Shown piece by piece: positions 34,546 to 43,699 of a stretch of 64,000 nt of DNA. Position numbers and translations under genes: made by a program. Each line of letters begins with the position of its first letter. The first letter of the stretch is position 1. The stretch comes from Marinobacter sp. 2_MG-2023 (GTDB taxonomy: Bacteria; Pseudomonadota; Gammaproteobacteria; Pseudomonadales; Oleiphilaceae), in the NCBI RefSeq assembly GCF_030546935.1, contig NZ_JAUOPH010000004.1, positions 124,001 to 188,000 on the forward strand, in the 5' to 3' direction. The notes beneath the pieces were generated by a model that was not told the DNA's origin, did not search any database, and worked only from the letters and a program-made list of their open reading frames with translations.

Positions 34546-35685
34546 ATGTACCTACCCAAAAAACTGGCGTGCTGCCTGATGGTAGCGTCCAGCCTTGTTG
34601 CTGCGAGCGCGAATGCGCGGCTACCCAACGAAACCGTTGGCAAGACAACCCTCCCGCTGCCTGATGACCATCGAAGCTACATGGTGGATTTTGAGTTCAA
34701 CAACATGGTCTCTACGCGGGTTGTGGTAATTGACCCCGATAACCAGAAATACCTGGGCATGATACCGACAGGTCACGCTGCTCCTGCGACACTGTCTCAG
34801 GACAGGAAGACCATCTTCACCGCTGACTTCTACTACACGCGTTACGTGCGCGGGGAGCGCACAGATGTCCTCACCGCCTGGGATAGCCAAACCTTATCTC
34901 CGTCGTGGGAGCTTGAGTTACCAAGCCAACGTGCCTTCACCTTGACTGAACGTTTTTCGCTAGCGACCAGTAGTGATGACAAGTTCGTCTACATATACAA
35001 CTTCACTCCATCTACCTCTGTAACCGTCGTCGATACCACCAAGAAAGAGATGGTTAACGAAATTACGATCAACGGCTGCATTCTTAACTACCCGGTGGGT
35101 GAGCGCCGGTTTGCTTCCCTCTGCGGAGACGGATCGCTGCAGATGATTACGCTGAACGATGAGGGTCAAGAAACCGACCGCACAAGAACCACATTTTTTG
35201 ACCCGGATGTGGTCAAGCTGGTTGAAAGAGCAACCGTTATTGGAGAGACCTATTACTTCGTGACTACTCTGGGGGAAGTTCTGCCTCTGGACTTATCAGG
35301 AGACAAACCAAAGCTTTTACCACGCTGGTCGCTCGTAACGCGTGAAGAAATGGCCGAAGGCTGGGCACCGGGCGGCTGGCAACTGCTCACAGCCGCGCCG
35401 GAGCTGAATCGCCTTTACGTGCTGATGCACCCCGACCATAAGCCCCATAACTGGGAAGACCCAAGCCAGATTATCTGGGAGTTTGACCTGAAAACCGGCG
35501 AAAAAATCGGGACACTGGAATCCCCTAATTACATCTGGAGCCTGAGTGCTACCTCAGACAACACGCCTTTACTACTGGGCTCAAATATTGAGGGTGGGCT
35601 GGAGATATTTGACCTTTCCACTGGCGAACATACGGGAACAATGGAAGGCGTTACGAAAACTCCGACGCTGATACTGAATCATTAA
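34546..35685 (+). CDS. mauB: TTQ amine dehydrogenase, large (alpha) subunit
   Basis: 379 residues. The N-terminal signal peptide (CCLMVASSLVAASANA) directs export. The mature protein consists of repeated beta-blade segments of a seven-bladed propeller (STRVVVIDPDNQKYLGMIPTG, VYIYNFTPSTSVTVVDTTKK, VLMHPDHKPHNWEDPSQIIWEFDLKTGEKIG). It is the MauB/AauB family, the non-catalytic subunit that holds two TTQ small subunits in an alpha2beta2 periplasmic enzyme. The following genes are E, D and small subunit, the conserved order. Methylamine and aromatic amine forms are hard to separate on this subunit; the FeaR-like regulator favours aromatic amines. Confidence 0.9.
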   Translation: MYLPKKLACCLMVASSLVAASANARLPNETVGKTTLPLPDDHRSYMVDFEFNNMVSTRVVVIDPDNQKYLGMIPTGHAAPATLSQDRKTIFTADFYYTRYVRGERTDVLTAWDSQTLSPSWELELPSQRAFTLTERFSLATSSDDKFVYIYNFTPSTSVTVVDTTKKEMVNEITINGCILNYPVGERRFASLCGDGSLQMITLNDEGQETDRTRTTFFDPDVVKLVERATVIGETYYFVTTLGEVLPLDLSGDKPKLLPRWSLVTREEMAEGWAPGGWQLLTAAPELNRLYVLMHPDHKPHNWEDPSQIIWEFDLKTGEKIGTLESPNYIWSLSATSDNTPLLLGSNIEGGLEIFDLSTGEHTGTMEGVTKTPTLILNH

Positions 35686-35693
35686 GAGGTGAC

Positions 35694-36236
35694 ATGATGA
35701 TAGACCCTATTATCAGCACAGCGGCTGCTTTGGCACTGAGCGTTATCTTCGCCAGCGCTGCCAGCCATAAACTTCGGCACCCCGGCTGGTTTCGCCGCCA
35801 GGTGCAAGAGTATGAGCTAGTCCCAGGGCTCACGGTACCCATCGTAGCAACAGCCCTGCCGCTGGCGGAGCTCACGATTGCCGTTGGCCTGCTATGGAGC
35901 ATCAGTAGACCTTATGCCGCGGCTCTGGCATTCATACTTATTGCTGCTTACACACTGGCCATCGCCATCAACCTGGCGCGGGGTCGCAAAGATATCGACT
36001 GTGGCTGCTCCGGGCCGGCAATGCGACAGCCACTGCAACCCGCTTTATTTGCTCGCAACCTGCTACTGGCAGTCATGGCCCTTTGCGCTTTACTACCTAT
36101 GCTTGACCGTTCGCTCAGCCTGCACGACAGCTTCGTAATGATTGCCGCAGGAACCGTGCTGATTTTGTTATACACAGCCACAGATCTCTGGCTTGCCAAT
36201 AGACCACTACTACTAAAAATGTCAGGAGAAAAATAA
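35694..36236 (+). CDS. mauE: MauE-family membrane protein for amine dehydrogenase maturation
   Basis: 180 residues with four or five membrane helices and the motif IDCGCSGPAM at about residue 100 between them. MauE and MauD together are needed for export and disulfide formation of the small subunit in methylotrophs, and the cysteine pair is thought to relay electrons to or from MauD. The gene starts 8 bp after the large-subunit stop (ATGATG, first ATG taken) and its stop is one base away from the MauD ATG, so these genes are translationally linked. Confidence 0.92.
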   Translation: MMIDPIISTAAALALSVIFASAASHKLRHPGWFRRQVQEYELVPGLTVPIVATALPLAELTIAVGLLWSISRPYAAALAFILIAAYTLAIAINLARGRKDIDCGCSGPAMRQPLQPALFARNLLLAVMALCALLPMLDRSLSLHDSFVMIAAGTVLILLYTATDLWLANRPLLLKMSGEK

Positions 36237-36237
36237 G

Positions 36238-36849
36238 ATGCAAGCACTCATCGTTTCAAACATTTTGCTTTGGCTTCTGCTGATAGCCACCTCCCTGGTT
36301 CTTCTCGGCCTTATCCGACAAATTGGCGTTTTACATTCACGAATTGCCCCTGCCGGCGCACTTATGCTCGATAAGGGCATCGAAGTTGGCCAGCCTGCCC
36401 CGCAAGTTACGGCACCAGACCGTTTCGGGCGCCCGGTCAACCTGGGCTATGCCGGTGAACGATCAACTCTTCTCTTTTTTCTTTCGCCCACCTGCCCCAT
36501 CTGTAAGACGTTGATCCCTGCAATCAAAGCCATCAGCCGGTCGGCAAAAGATGTGGACGTTGTTTACGTCAGTGACGGCGACGCCGCAGAACATGACAAG
36601 CTCATTGCCGAGGCAGGGCTTGAAAAGTCTACCTATGTTGTAAGCCCTGAAGTCGGCATGACCTATCAGATTGGCAAGCTGCCGTATGCGGTGCTAATCG
36701 ATAAAGCCGGCACTCTCAAGGCCAAGGGCCTGGTAAATTCCAGGGAACATCTGGACAGTCTTTTCGAGACCGAGATACTGGGCTCATCAACACTTCAGGA
36801 TTATTTGAAGACCCAGTCCGCATCCCCGGGTATTCACACGCCATCCTGA
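36238..36849 (+). CDS. mauD: MauD thioredoxin-like maturation protein
   Basis: 203 residues. One N-terminal membrane helix (ILLWLLLIATSLVLLGLI) anchors a periplasmic thioredoxin-fold domain whose active site is LFFLSPTCPICKTLIPAIKAI, a CPIC motif. The later part has a cis-Pro loop (IGKLPYAVLIDKAG). MauD is required for forming the six disulfides of the small subunit before TTQ synthesis. A ribosome site AGGAG precedes the ATG, and an AAGGAG precedes the next gene. Confidence 0.93.
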   Translation: MQALIVSNILLWLLLIATSLVLLGLIRQIGVLHSRIAPAGALMLDKGIEVGQPAPQVTAPDRFGRPVNLGYAGERSTLLFFLSPTCPICKTLIPAIKAISRSAKDVDVVYVSDGDAAEHDKLIAEAGLEKSTYVVSPEVGMTYQIGKLPYAVLIDKAGTLKAKGLVNSREHLDSLFETEILGSSTLQDYLKTQSASPGIHTPS

Positions 36850-36866
36850 TTAAGGAGAAAAACAAA

Positions 36867-37397
36867 ATGAAATTTCTTGATCGCTTTTTTGAACGCTCGT
36901 CACGTCACGTGGCCAATACAACGGGGCGGCGGCAGTTCATCGCAAGATTCGGATCCTTTATGGCTGTCGGTGTGGCTGCTCCAGCACTTCTTCCAATCGA
37001 CAGAACGGGCAAAGCTCTGGCTGCCGGAGCGCCTTCAGCTGGGGACCCAGGGGATCCAACCAGCTGTGACTACTGGCGCTACTGTTCTGTTGATGGTTTT
37101 TTATGCAGCTGCTGTGGCGGCTCGGTAACCAGCTGCCCACCTGGAACGGAATCCTCACAAGTCACTTGGGTCGGCACCTGCCGCAACCCGGCCGACGGCA
37201 TCGACTACATCATTTCCTACAACGATTGCTGTGGCAAACACAGCTGTGCCCAATGCGCCTGTACACGGAACGACAGTGAAGAGCCCATGTACCGGCCATT
37301 CAATAACAATGACATCAACTGGTGTCTCGGCACCGACAGCAGTGTCTACAATTGCACAGTAGCGGTTATTCGGGGTGTAGCAACCCCAGGAGCTTGA
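36867..37397 (+). CDS. mauA: TTQ amine dehydrogenase, small catalytic (beta) subunit
   Basis: 176 residues, the quinone-bearing subunit that deaminates a primary amine to aldehyde and ammonia. A twin-arginine signal (GRRQFIARFGSFMAVGVAAPA) starts at about residue 20. The mature part has 14 Cys, with SCCGGSVTSCPPG and YNDCCGKHSCAQCAC. The two tryptophans that form the tryptophan tryptophylquinone are Trp101 (VTWVGTC) and Trp152 (INWCLG), 51 residues apart as in characterised enzymes, and the catalytic Asp is Asp120. Maturation needs MauE/MauD; MauG, the dihaem enzyme that completes TTQ in methylamine dehydrogenase, is not found nearby. Confidence 0.94.
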   Translation: MKFLDRFFERSSRHVANTTGRRQFIARFGSFMAVGVAAPALLPIDRTGKALAAGAPSAGDPGDPTSCDYWRYCSVDGFLCSCCGGSVTSCPPGTESSQVTWVGTCRNPADGIDYIISYNDCCGKHSCAQCACTRNDSEEPMYRPFNNNDINWCLGTDSSVYNCTVAVIRGVATPGA

Positions 37398-37399
37398 CA

Positions 37400-37924
37400 A
37401 TGCGTGCACTGCTAAGTGCTTTGACTTTAGCCCTTCTGGTTGCCTCCCCTTCGGGGGAGGCAAGGGTTATTCCCGACCCTGGCCAGAAACCGGCACCGGG
37501 TAACGAAGCCCGGCAAACGCCTTTGCAGCAAGCCGGTTATTCACCCTCGGTGAACTATCAACTGCAATGTCTGGGCTGCCATCTGACAAACGGCGAGGGT
37601 TCGCCTCGAAATGATGTTCCCATGATGACAGGCTTTGTCGGGAACTTTCTGAAGGTAAAAGGAGGCCGTGAGTTTCTCATACAGGTTCCAGGCTCATCGC
37701 TGTCTGCTCTTAACAACCAGCAGTTAGCCGACTTACTCAACTGGATGCTGACAGACGACGGAATTGCATCAGGAAGTGCCCCTGACGGATTCAAACCCTA
37801 CACGGGAGAGGAGGTCGAAGCCTACAGGGAGGTCATGATAAAAGACCTGCCTGGGTACAGGCTGAATCTCATTAAACAGATCAGGGATCTGGATATAGAT
37901 ATTCCCGAAAATGTCATACCGTAA
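37400..37924 (+). CDS. Monohaem c-type cytochrome
   Basis: 174 residues from the ATG at 37400, behind AGGAG and 2 bp after the small-subunit stop. A Sec signal (RALLSALTLALLVASPSGEA) is followed by one haem motif CLGCH (Cys57, Cys60, His61) and a VPMM segment where the axial Met would lie. The rest is helical and charged. As the last gene of the amine operon it is the likely electron acceptor of the TTQ enzyme, in place of amicyanin or azurin. Amidase- or oxidase-type cytochromes with the same motif exist, so the exact partner is inferred. Confidence 0.88.
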   Translation: MRALLSALTLALLVASPSGEARVIPDPGQKPAPGNEARQTPLQQAGYSPSVNYQLQCLGCHLTNGEGSPRNDVPMMTGFVGNFLKVKGGREFLIQVPGSSLSALNNQQLADLLNWMLTDDGIASGSAPDGFKPYTGEEVEAYREVMIKDLPGYRLNLIKQIRDLDIDIPENVIP

Positions 37925-37941
37925 CTCAGTCCCCATGAATT

Positions 37942-37980
37942 AAACGCGGCTCAATCACACCCGAAGCCGCGTTTTCTTAT
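37942..37980 (+). terminator. Intrinsic terminator of the amine dehydrogenase operon
   Basis: AAACGCGGCT (37942-37951) pairs perfectly with AGCCGCGTTT (37965-37974) around a 13-base loop, followed by a T-rich stretch TTTTCTTATTTT. It begins 17 bases after the cytochrome stop. This is the strongest terminator on the plus strand in the window. Confidence 0.85.
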
Positions 37981-38068
37981 TTTGTCGACAAACCTGACCC
38001 TCCTCGTTACAAACACTACCCAAATCTCGCACTTTACGTTAAGGTCAACTTTGCCGAGCTTTATTGGT

Positions 38069-38086
38069 TTTACCCGAACCGGTAAA
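38069..38086. promoter_or_regulatory. Dyad TTTACC-N6-GGTAAA upstream of the bkd operon
   Basis: A perfect inverted repeat, TTTACC at 38069-38074 and GGTAAA at 38081-38086, 157 bp upstream of the first bkd ATG, in the 263 bp between the preceding terminator and bkdA1. The rest of that interval shows no other clear structure. The dyad could bind a dimeric repressor or activator of the branched-chain pathway; no bkdR gene is in the window. Confidence 0.25.
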
Positions 38087-38243
38087 GCTGGCAACAGGAG
38101 CCGCATCGCAACACCGGCAGGGTTGCATATTGCGTTCTATACTCTGGAAACCACCGGCAGTTAGAACAAAAGGCTCCGTAACTTAACGAAGCCCTCACAA
38201 GGGGCATTCTGTTCCTCAAGCCATCACCCCAGGACGAGGATTT

Positions 38244-39428
38244 ATGACAACAACAAAGTCAAAAACCGTTTACTCCCCCGTTTTTACCGACGGTGCGGAG
38301 TTCCGTATCCCGACGTTTAAACTCCTGAAACAGGACGGCTCGCTCTACAAAGGCGGCAAGGCTCCTGACATCGACAAAGAAAAAGCGCTTCGAATCTATC
38401 ATGCGATGGTAACAACCCGTGTGCTGGATGAACGCATGCTGGGAGCTCAACGCCAGGGGCGCCTGAGCTTTTATATGCAGTGCACAGGCGAAGAGGCTTC
38501 TGTTATCGGCAGCACCGCCGCGCTGGACGATGCCGACATGATCATGGCTCAGTATCGTGAGCAGGGCTCCCTGGCCTATCGCGGCTTTACCATTGACGAG
38601 TTCATGAACCAGCTGTTCGGCAATGAACGGGACTATGGAAAAGGCCGCCAGATGCCGGTTCACTATGGGTCCAGCAAGCTCAATTACATGACCATTTCCT
38701 CACCGCTGGCCACACAGATTCCCCAGGCCACCGGTTATGCTTATGGCCAGAAAATGGCTGGCGACGGGCATTGCACGGTGGTCTATTTTGGCGAGGGTGC
38801 AGCGTCAGAAGGCGATTTCCACGCGGCCCTGAATATGGCAACCGTTCATCGCGTGCCGGTAATCTTCATTTGTCGTAACAACGGTTATGCCATCTCTACC
38901 CCGGCCGTTGAGCAGTTCGCCGCCGATGGCGTCGCGCCCCGCGCCTACGGCTACAAGATGGACGTCATCCGGGTAGACGGTAATGACATTCTTGCGGTTT
39001 ATCAGGCCACCGAGGCCGCCCGAAAACTGGCCGTGGAACAGAACCGGCCAGTTCTGATCGAGGCCATGACTTATCGCCTGGCCGCACACTCCTCATCCGA
39101 TGATCCGTCAGGCTACCGCAGTAAAGACGAAGAGTCTGTGTGGCGTGAGAAAGATCCCATCCTGCGCATGCAAAACTGGCTCACGAAGAAAAAATGGTGG
39201 AGTGAAAGCGAAGAGAAAGAACTGCAGGAGCGCCTGCGCCGCGAGGTGCTCGAAACCATGAAGCGAGCCCAGAAGCTCCCCCCTCCCCCACTGGAATCTC
39301 TGATCACGGATGTTTACGACGAGGTGCCTCCTGCGTTGAAGGCACAATATGAAAAACTCAAATCGCACATCCGCAAGTACCCGGACGAGTATCCAAAGTC
39401 GGCCGAACACGTTAAAGGAGGGGCGTAA
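38244..39428 (+). CDS. bkdA1: Branched-chain 2-oxoacid dehydrogenase E1 alpha subunit
   Basis: 394 residues. The thiamine diphosphate motif runs from [19 protein letters not shown] to [11 protein letters not shown]. The phosphorylation-loop region [17 protein letters not shown] follows. The N-terminus, [47 protein letters not shown], matches branched-chain rather than pyruvate dehydrogenase alpha subunits. It decarboxylates the 2-oxoacids of valine, leucine and isoleucine. The ATG at 38244 has GGACGAGGA upstream and its stop is 1 bp before E1 beta, so the two are translationally coupled. Confidence 0.93.
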   Translation: MTTTKSKTVYSPVFTDGAEFRIPTFKLLKQDGSLYKGGKAPDIDKEKALRIYHAMVTTRVLDERMLGAQRQGRLSFYMQCTGEEASVIGSTAALDDADMIMAQYREQGSLAYRGFTIDEFMNQLFGNERDYGKGRQMPVHYGSSKLNYMTISSPLATQIPQATGYAYGQKMAGDGHCTVVYFGEGAASEGDFHAALNMATVHRVPVIFICRNNGYAISTPAVEQFAADGVAPRAYGYKMDVIRVDGNDILAVYQATEAARKLAVEQNRPVLIEAMTYRLAAHSSSDDPSGYRSKDEESVWREKDPILRMQNWLTKKKWWSESEEKELQERLRREVLETMKRAQKLPPPPLESLITDVYDEVPPALKAQYEKLKSHIRKYPDEYPKSAEHVKGGA

Positions 39429-39429
39429 C

Positions 39430-40407
39430 ATGGCGAAGATGAACATGCTGCAAGCCATCAATGATGCGCTTGATATCGCGATGGCCGCCAACGACCGCGT
39501 TCTCTGCTTTGGCGAAGATGTCGGTGTTTTTGGTGGTGTATTCCGGGCTACCAGCAATCTGCAACAGAAGTATGGCAAAGACCGCTGTTTCAACACGCCT
39601 CTGGTTGAGCAAGGCATTATCGGATTCGCTAACGGTCTGGCGGCCCAGGGCTCGTATCCGGTGGCTGAGATCCAGTTTGCCGATTACATATTCCCGGCCT
39701 TTGATCAGATCGTCAACGAAACGGCCAAGTTCCGTTATCGCTCTGGCAACCTGTTTAACGTGGGTGGGCTGACGATTCGTGCCCCCTACGGCGGCGGCAT
39801 AGCCGGCGGCCTTTACCACTCCCAATCGCCCGAGGCCTATTTCGCCCATACACCGGGCCTGCAAATCGTAGTGCCACGCAACCCGCATCAGGCTAAAGGC
39901 CTGCTACTGGCCTCCATCAACGATCCCAATCCGACGCTGTTCTTCGAGCCCAAGCGCTTGTATCGCGCCTCCACAGGCGAGGTACCAGAAGGCGAATATG
40001 AACTGCCTATCGGCGAAGCCGAGGTTTTGAAAGAAGGCAGCGATGTAACGGTATTGGGCTGGGGTGCCCAGATGGAAGTTATCGACAAAGCCGTCGAGTT
40101 GGCCGAAGCAGAAGGCTTCTCCTGCGAGGTCATTGACCTGCGCACCATCTTGCCCTGGGATGTGGAAACCGTCGCCGAATCCGTGCTTAAAACCGGGCGC
40201 CTGGTGATCACCCACGAAGCCCCCCTCACGGGCGGCTTTGCCGGTGAGATCGCCGCCACGATCCAGGAGCGCTGCTTCCTCTATCTGGAATCACCGATCG
40301 CACGGGTCACCGGGATAGACACGCCTTTCCCGCTGGTGCTTGAGAAAGAGCACTTCCCCAACCACCTGAAGGTCTATGAGGCCATTCGGGAAAGCGTCGA
40401 ATTCTAA
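39430..40407 (+). CDS. bkdA2: Branched-chain 2-oxoacid dehydrogenase E1 beta subunit
   Basis: 325 residues from the ATG at 39430, behind AAAGGAGGGG; an in-frame ATG at 39349 lies inside the alpha gene and is not used. The protein starts [41 protein letters not shown], then [41 protein letters not shown], and the C-terminal transketolase-like domain TVLGWGAQ...DLRTILPWD. It completes the alpha2beta2 E1 heterotetramer. A 26-bp gap separates it from the E2 gene. Confidence 0.94.
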   Translation: MAKMNMLQAINDALDIAMAANDRVLCFGEDVGVFGGVFRATSNLQQKYGKDRCFNTPLVEQGIIGFANGLAAQGSYPVAEIQFADYIFPAFDQIVNETAKFRYRSGNLFNVGGLTIRAPYGGGIAGGLYHSQSPEAYFAHTPGLQIVVPRNPHQAKGLLLASINDPNPTLFFEPKRLYRASTGEVPEGEYELPIGEAEVLKEGSDVTVLGWGAQMEVIDKAVELAEAEGFSCEVIDLRTILPWDVETVAESVLKTGRLVITHEAPLTGGFAGEIAATIQERCFLYLESPIARVTGIDTPFPLVLEKEHFPNHLKVYEAIRESVEF

Positions 40408-40433
40408 GCGGATATCCGGACAGGAGAACAACG

Positions 40434-41717
40434 ATGAGTGATTTTATACTGCCCGATATCGGCGAAGGTATCGTGGAATGTGAACTGGTCAAATGGCTGG
40501 TGAGTGAAGGTGACCTGATCGAAGAGGATCAGCCGGTCGCCGAAGTTATGACCGACAAGGCGCTGGTAGAGATTCCCGCCCCCTATAAGGGCCGGGTGAC
40601 GCGCCTGTATTGGAAAGAAGGCGACATAGCAAAAGTGCATGCGCCCCTGTTTGAACTGGTTGATGAAAGCGGTGAAGGCTCTGATCAGAGCTCAGCGGAA
40701 CAGGCTGCAACAAGCGAGGAGAGCAACAGCAAGACGCCGGAGGCAAAGCAGGCAGAGCCGCAAAAAACGCAGGAATCTGCACAAGCGCCAGCCGCAAAAT
40801 CAGCTGTCTCCCCTGAGGCACCGCGCACCCCCGCCAGCCCTGCTGTACGTCGGCTCGTTCGTGAAAACGAACTGACACTCGATAGCATTGAAGGTTCTGG
40901 CAAGGATGGCCGCGTACTCAAATCTGATGTATTGACCCACCTGGAACAGCCTGCCTCCGGCGGTTCATCAGCCCCCGCGAGCGGAATGCGCAGGGCTGAC
41001 GCGCAGAACCAGGAAGTTCGCATAGAACCCATTAAAGGCATGCAGGCGGTGATGGCCAAACGCATGGTGGTCTCTGCATCGACCATCCCGCACTTCAACT
41101 TCAGTGAAGACATTGATGTCACCGAGTTGCTGAGCCTGCGCCAGCAACTCAAGCCCGAAGCCGAAGCACGGGGTTCCCGCCTCACACTCATGCCTTTCAT
41201 CATGAAAGCCATAGCGCTCGCTGTGCGGGAATACCCTGTGCTCAACAGCCAGCTCAACGAGGATGTCACCGAAATCCACTACCAGCCGAACTGTAACGTA
41301 GGCATGGCCGTGGACAGCAAGATCGGCCTGCTCGTACCCAACGTCAAAAACGTGGATCAGCTTACGTTGCTGGAGATTGCTGACGAAGTCACCCGGCTGA
41401 CCGAAGCAGCCCGGGAAGGCCGGGTAAGCCAGGCGGATCTCAAAGGTGGCACCATTACCATCTCCAACATTGGTGCACTGGGAGGCACTTACGCCTCACC
41501 CATCATCAATGCTCCGGAGGTGGCTATTGTAGCTCTCGGACGCACCCAGAAGCTGCCTCGTTTTGATGCCAACGGGCAAGTGGCTGAACGCGCGATAATG
41601 ACGATCAGCTGGGCTGGCGATCATCGCATTATTGACGGCGGCACCATCGCCCGGTTCAATAATCTGTGGAAGAGCTACCTGGAATCACCACAATCCATGC
41701 TTCTGCATATGGGCTGA
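40434..41717 (+). CDS. bkdB: Branched-chain 2-oxoacid dehydrogenase E2 (dihydrolipoyl acyltransferase)
   Basis: 427 residues. One lipoyl domain (VMTDKALVEIPAP, lipoyl Lys42) is joined by a Ser/Gln/Ala/Pro-rich linker to a peripheral-subunit-binding domain (ASPAVRRLVRENELTLDSIEGSGKDGRVLKSD), and the C-terminal acyltransferase has SWAGDHRIIDGG with the catalytic His and Asp. It transfers the branched acyl group to CoA. The E3 gene (lpdV) does not follow; the next gene 5 bp away is a kinase-like protein, so the complex must take its E3 from elsewhere. Confidence 0.95.
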   Translation: MSDFILPDIGEGIVECELVKWLVSEGDLIEEDQPVAEVMTDKALVEIPAPYKGRVTRLYWKEGDIAKVHAPLFELVDESGEGSDQSSAEQAATSEESNSKTPEAKQAEPQKTQESAQAPAAKSAVSPEAPRTPASPAVRRLVRENELTLDSIEGSGKDGRVLKSDVLTHLEQPASGGSSAPASGMRRADAQNQEVRIEPIKGMQAVMAKRMVVSASTIPHFNFSEDIDVTELLSLRQQLKPEAEARGSRLTLMPFIMKAIALAVREYPVLNSQLNEDVTEIHYQPNCNVGMAVDSKIGLLVPNVKNVDQLTLLEIADEVTRLTEAAREGRVSQADLKGGTITISNIGALGGTYASPIINAPEVAIVALGRTQKLPRFDANGQVAERAIMTISWAGDHRIIDGGTIARFNNLWKSYLESPQSMLLHMG

Positions 41718-41722
41718 CCTGT

Positions 41723-43606
41723 ATGGCGCCATCAGACCCATCACAGCCGATGTCGCAGTCGCCGCAACCGTCCCAGCTGCAGCAATTCTACATCCCGGAA
41801 GAGCAGTCGGTTTATCTGCTCAGTCACGATGATGCGAGAAAGCTGAAAGACTGGGTTGCGTTGTGTACAACGCAGCTCCGGCAGATGGGCTACGACGATA
41901 TCGCGATGATTGGTAAGGGCGCCTACGGCTTTGTGTTTTCCGGCCGGTTGCAGTTGGAAGGTGCGCGTGATCTCGAACACGTGTTCAAGTTCACCCGCAT
42001 CACCCTGCCCCAACACCTTCACGACCGGCTGGAGGACGAAGCCTATATTCTGGAACAGGTAGAGCACCCCCGGGTACCTCGCCTGATCGCCTTTCACCGC
42101 GCCGGCAAACAGCCGATTCTGGTCATGGAGCGGGCACCCGGCTTTAACCTGGAGGAAGTGTCCCTGCAGCAAGGCCGGCTGAGCCCGCGTCTGATTATCC
42201 GCATCGCTGATCAGTTAGCCGATATCCTGCGCAATCTGCGGCGCGAGTCCGGCAGCGACAAACGCCCCATCGTGCATGGCGATATCAAGCCCTCCAATCT
42301 GGTCTTTGACGGAGAAACCGAGAACATTGCCCTGATCGACTGGGGCTCTTCGGTATTTGCCCAGCTGGACGCCAACCAACAGTTCCTGAGCCCCAATGTC
42401 ATGGAATTGATGTCGGATAACCTGCAGCAGACCAACGCCCGCCTTGGCGACGTCTACTTCATTGGCGAAGAACAACTGTATGGCGGCTTATCTTCCCCGA
42501 GGTTTGACGAGCAAGGTGCAGCAGCCACCCTGTACGCGCTCGCCTCCGGACAGTCCTGCCGCTTTGGCCACCAGGCCATACCCGCCACATCGCTAGGATT
42601 ACCCATGGAGTTCGCCCGCATGCTCGAAGGCATGCTGAACCCGGATCCTGAACGGCGCAGGCAGGCCGGTGACTATTATCTGAAAGAAATGCCCCGCATG
42701 GGGCGGACAGTGATGATCGACCTGCCAGAACCTGCACCCACACCGCTGGTACCAATCTGGACGCGGCTTTCCGGGCGGGAAATCGACACCGTGGTTTATA
42801 GTTCCCGGAAATCCTTTCTCCGTCAGGAAGGAGCTCCGGAAACCCTGAACGACGTCAACGACGTGCAACTCGACCGCTACTATAAAAACTTCATGCAGGG
42901 CATGGGGGAAACCGAAAAAGCGTTCCTGGCAGCCGTCAGCCGGCTTGGCCGTTACCCAGTGGAAGGCGGGCTGGCAGTGCGCTGGGAACCTGACGGTATT
43001 TACGTGGATACTTCGTTGAATCTGCACGACCCGGAGCTCAAAAACGCCTTCACCACGGCCGTGAACAACATGGTTAACCTGGCTCAGGCAATTTACCGCC
43101 AGGGTATCTTCAAAAGCTGCCTGTTCAACGCCCGGGATACTCTGCACATTGAGCGCGACGAGCCAGACCAACCATTCCTGGCACCACAGGAAATGCGAAT
43201 ACCCTATCAGGTAAGCTCGGCACCGGAAGTAGAAGACCGCTCACGGGTACACTCCTACTTTGAAGACGGTCCAGACCCGGAGGAATTTCTGGTACTGCCG
43301 CAAACCATTATCAAGTCCCTGGAAGCACTCAACACCATTCGCCACACCGGCATGATTATTTTTGAGGCATTGCCCCGCCATCTCAAAATTCACAGCCAGT
43401 ACTGCCTGCTTGATCCGGAAAAAGAAGACGAGTTTCGCCAGCGACTGGACGAAATCCTGGCCGCCGTAAATCAGATCAGCGGGCTGGGTGTATCAGGCTT
43501 CATGAAGATGCCGTATAAGGACACTCGGTTCTTCCCCCACATCGAGCGACTGCCGGAACGGTATTATCCCCGGAATCCCAGACAGGAAGCTGCGGAAGCA
43601 AGCTAA
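41723..43606 (+). CDS. Serine/threonine protein kinase-like protein
   Basis: 627 residues from the ATG at 41723, 5 bp after bkdB; longer in-frame starts would lie inside bkdB. The kinase domain occupies the first 300 residues: IGKGAYGFVFSG (Gly-rich loop), FKFTR, catalytic loop HGDIKPSNLVFD and IALIDWGSS, where DWG replaces DFG. The remaining 320 residues contain no recognised domain, with segments such as RKSFLRQEGAPETLNDVNDVQLDRYYKNFMQGMGET and a C-terminal PYKDTRFFPHIERLPERYYP. It might phosphorylate the bkd complex, as mammalian kinases do, but that is only suggested by location. Confidence 0.8.
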   Translation: MAPSDPSQPMSQSPQPSQLQQFYIPEEQSVYLLSHDDARKLKDWVALCTTQLRQMGYDDIAMIGKGAYGFVFSGRLQLEGARDLEHVFKFTRITLPQHLHDRLEDEAYILEQVEHPRVPRLIAFHRAGKQPILVMERAPGFNLEEVSLQQGRLSPRLIIRIADQLADILRNLRRESGSDKRPIVHGDIKPSNLVFDGETENIALIDWGSSVFAQLDANQQFLSPNVMELMSDNLQQTNARLGDVYFIGEEQLYGGLSSPRFDEQGAAATLYALASGQSCRFGHQAIPATSLGLPMEFARMLEGMLNPDPERRRQAGDYYLKEMPRMGRTVMIDLPEPAPTPLVPIWTRLSGREIDTVVYSSRKSFLRQEGAPETLNDVNDVQLDRYYKNFMQGMGETEKAFLAAVSRLGRYPVEGGLAVRWEPDGIYVDTSLNLHDPELKNAFTTAVNNMVNLAQAIYRQGIFKSCLFNARDTLHIERDEPDQPFLAPQEMRIPYQVSSAPEVEDRSRVHSYFEDGPDPEEFLVLPQTIIKSLEALNTIRHTGMIIFEALPRHLKIHSQYCLLDPEKEDEFRQRLDEILAAVNQISGLGVSGFMKMPYKDTRFFPHIERLPERYYPRNPRQEAAEAS

Positions 43607-43699
43607 CTTCCGGCAATCATTTTATCTGCTTCGCAAACAGCCCTGATTGGTTTACGATGCGCCGCCATATCGCGTTCCCGCTAAAACCTTCAGGCTGCC

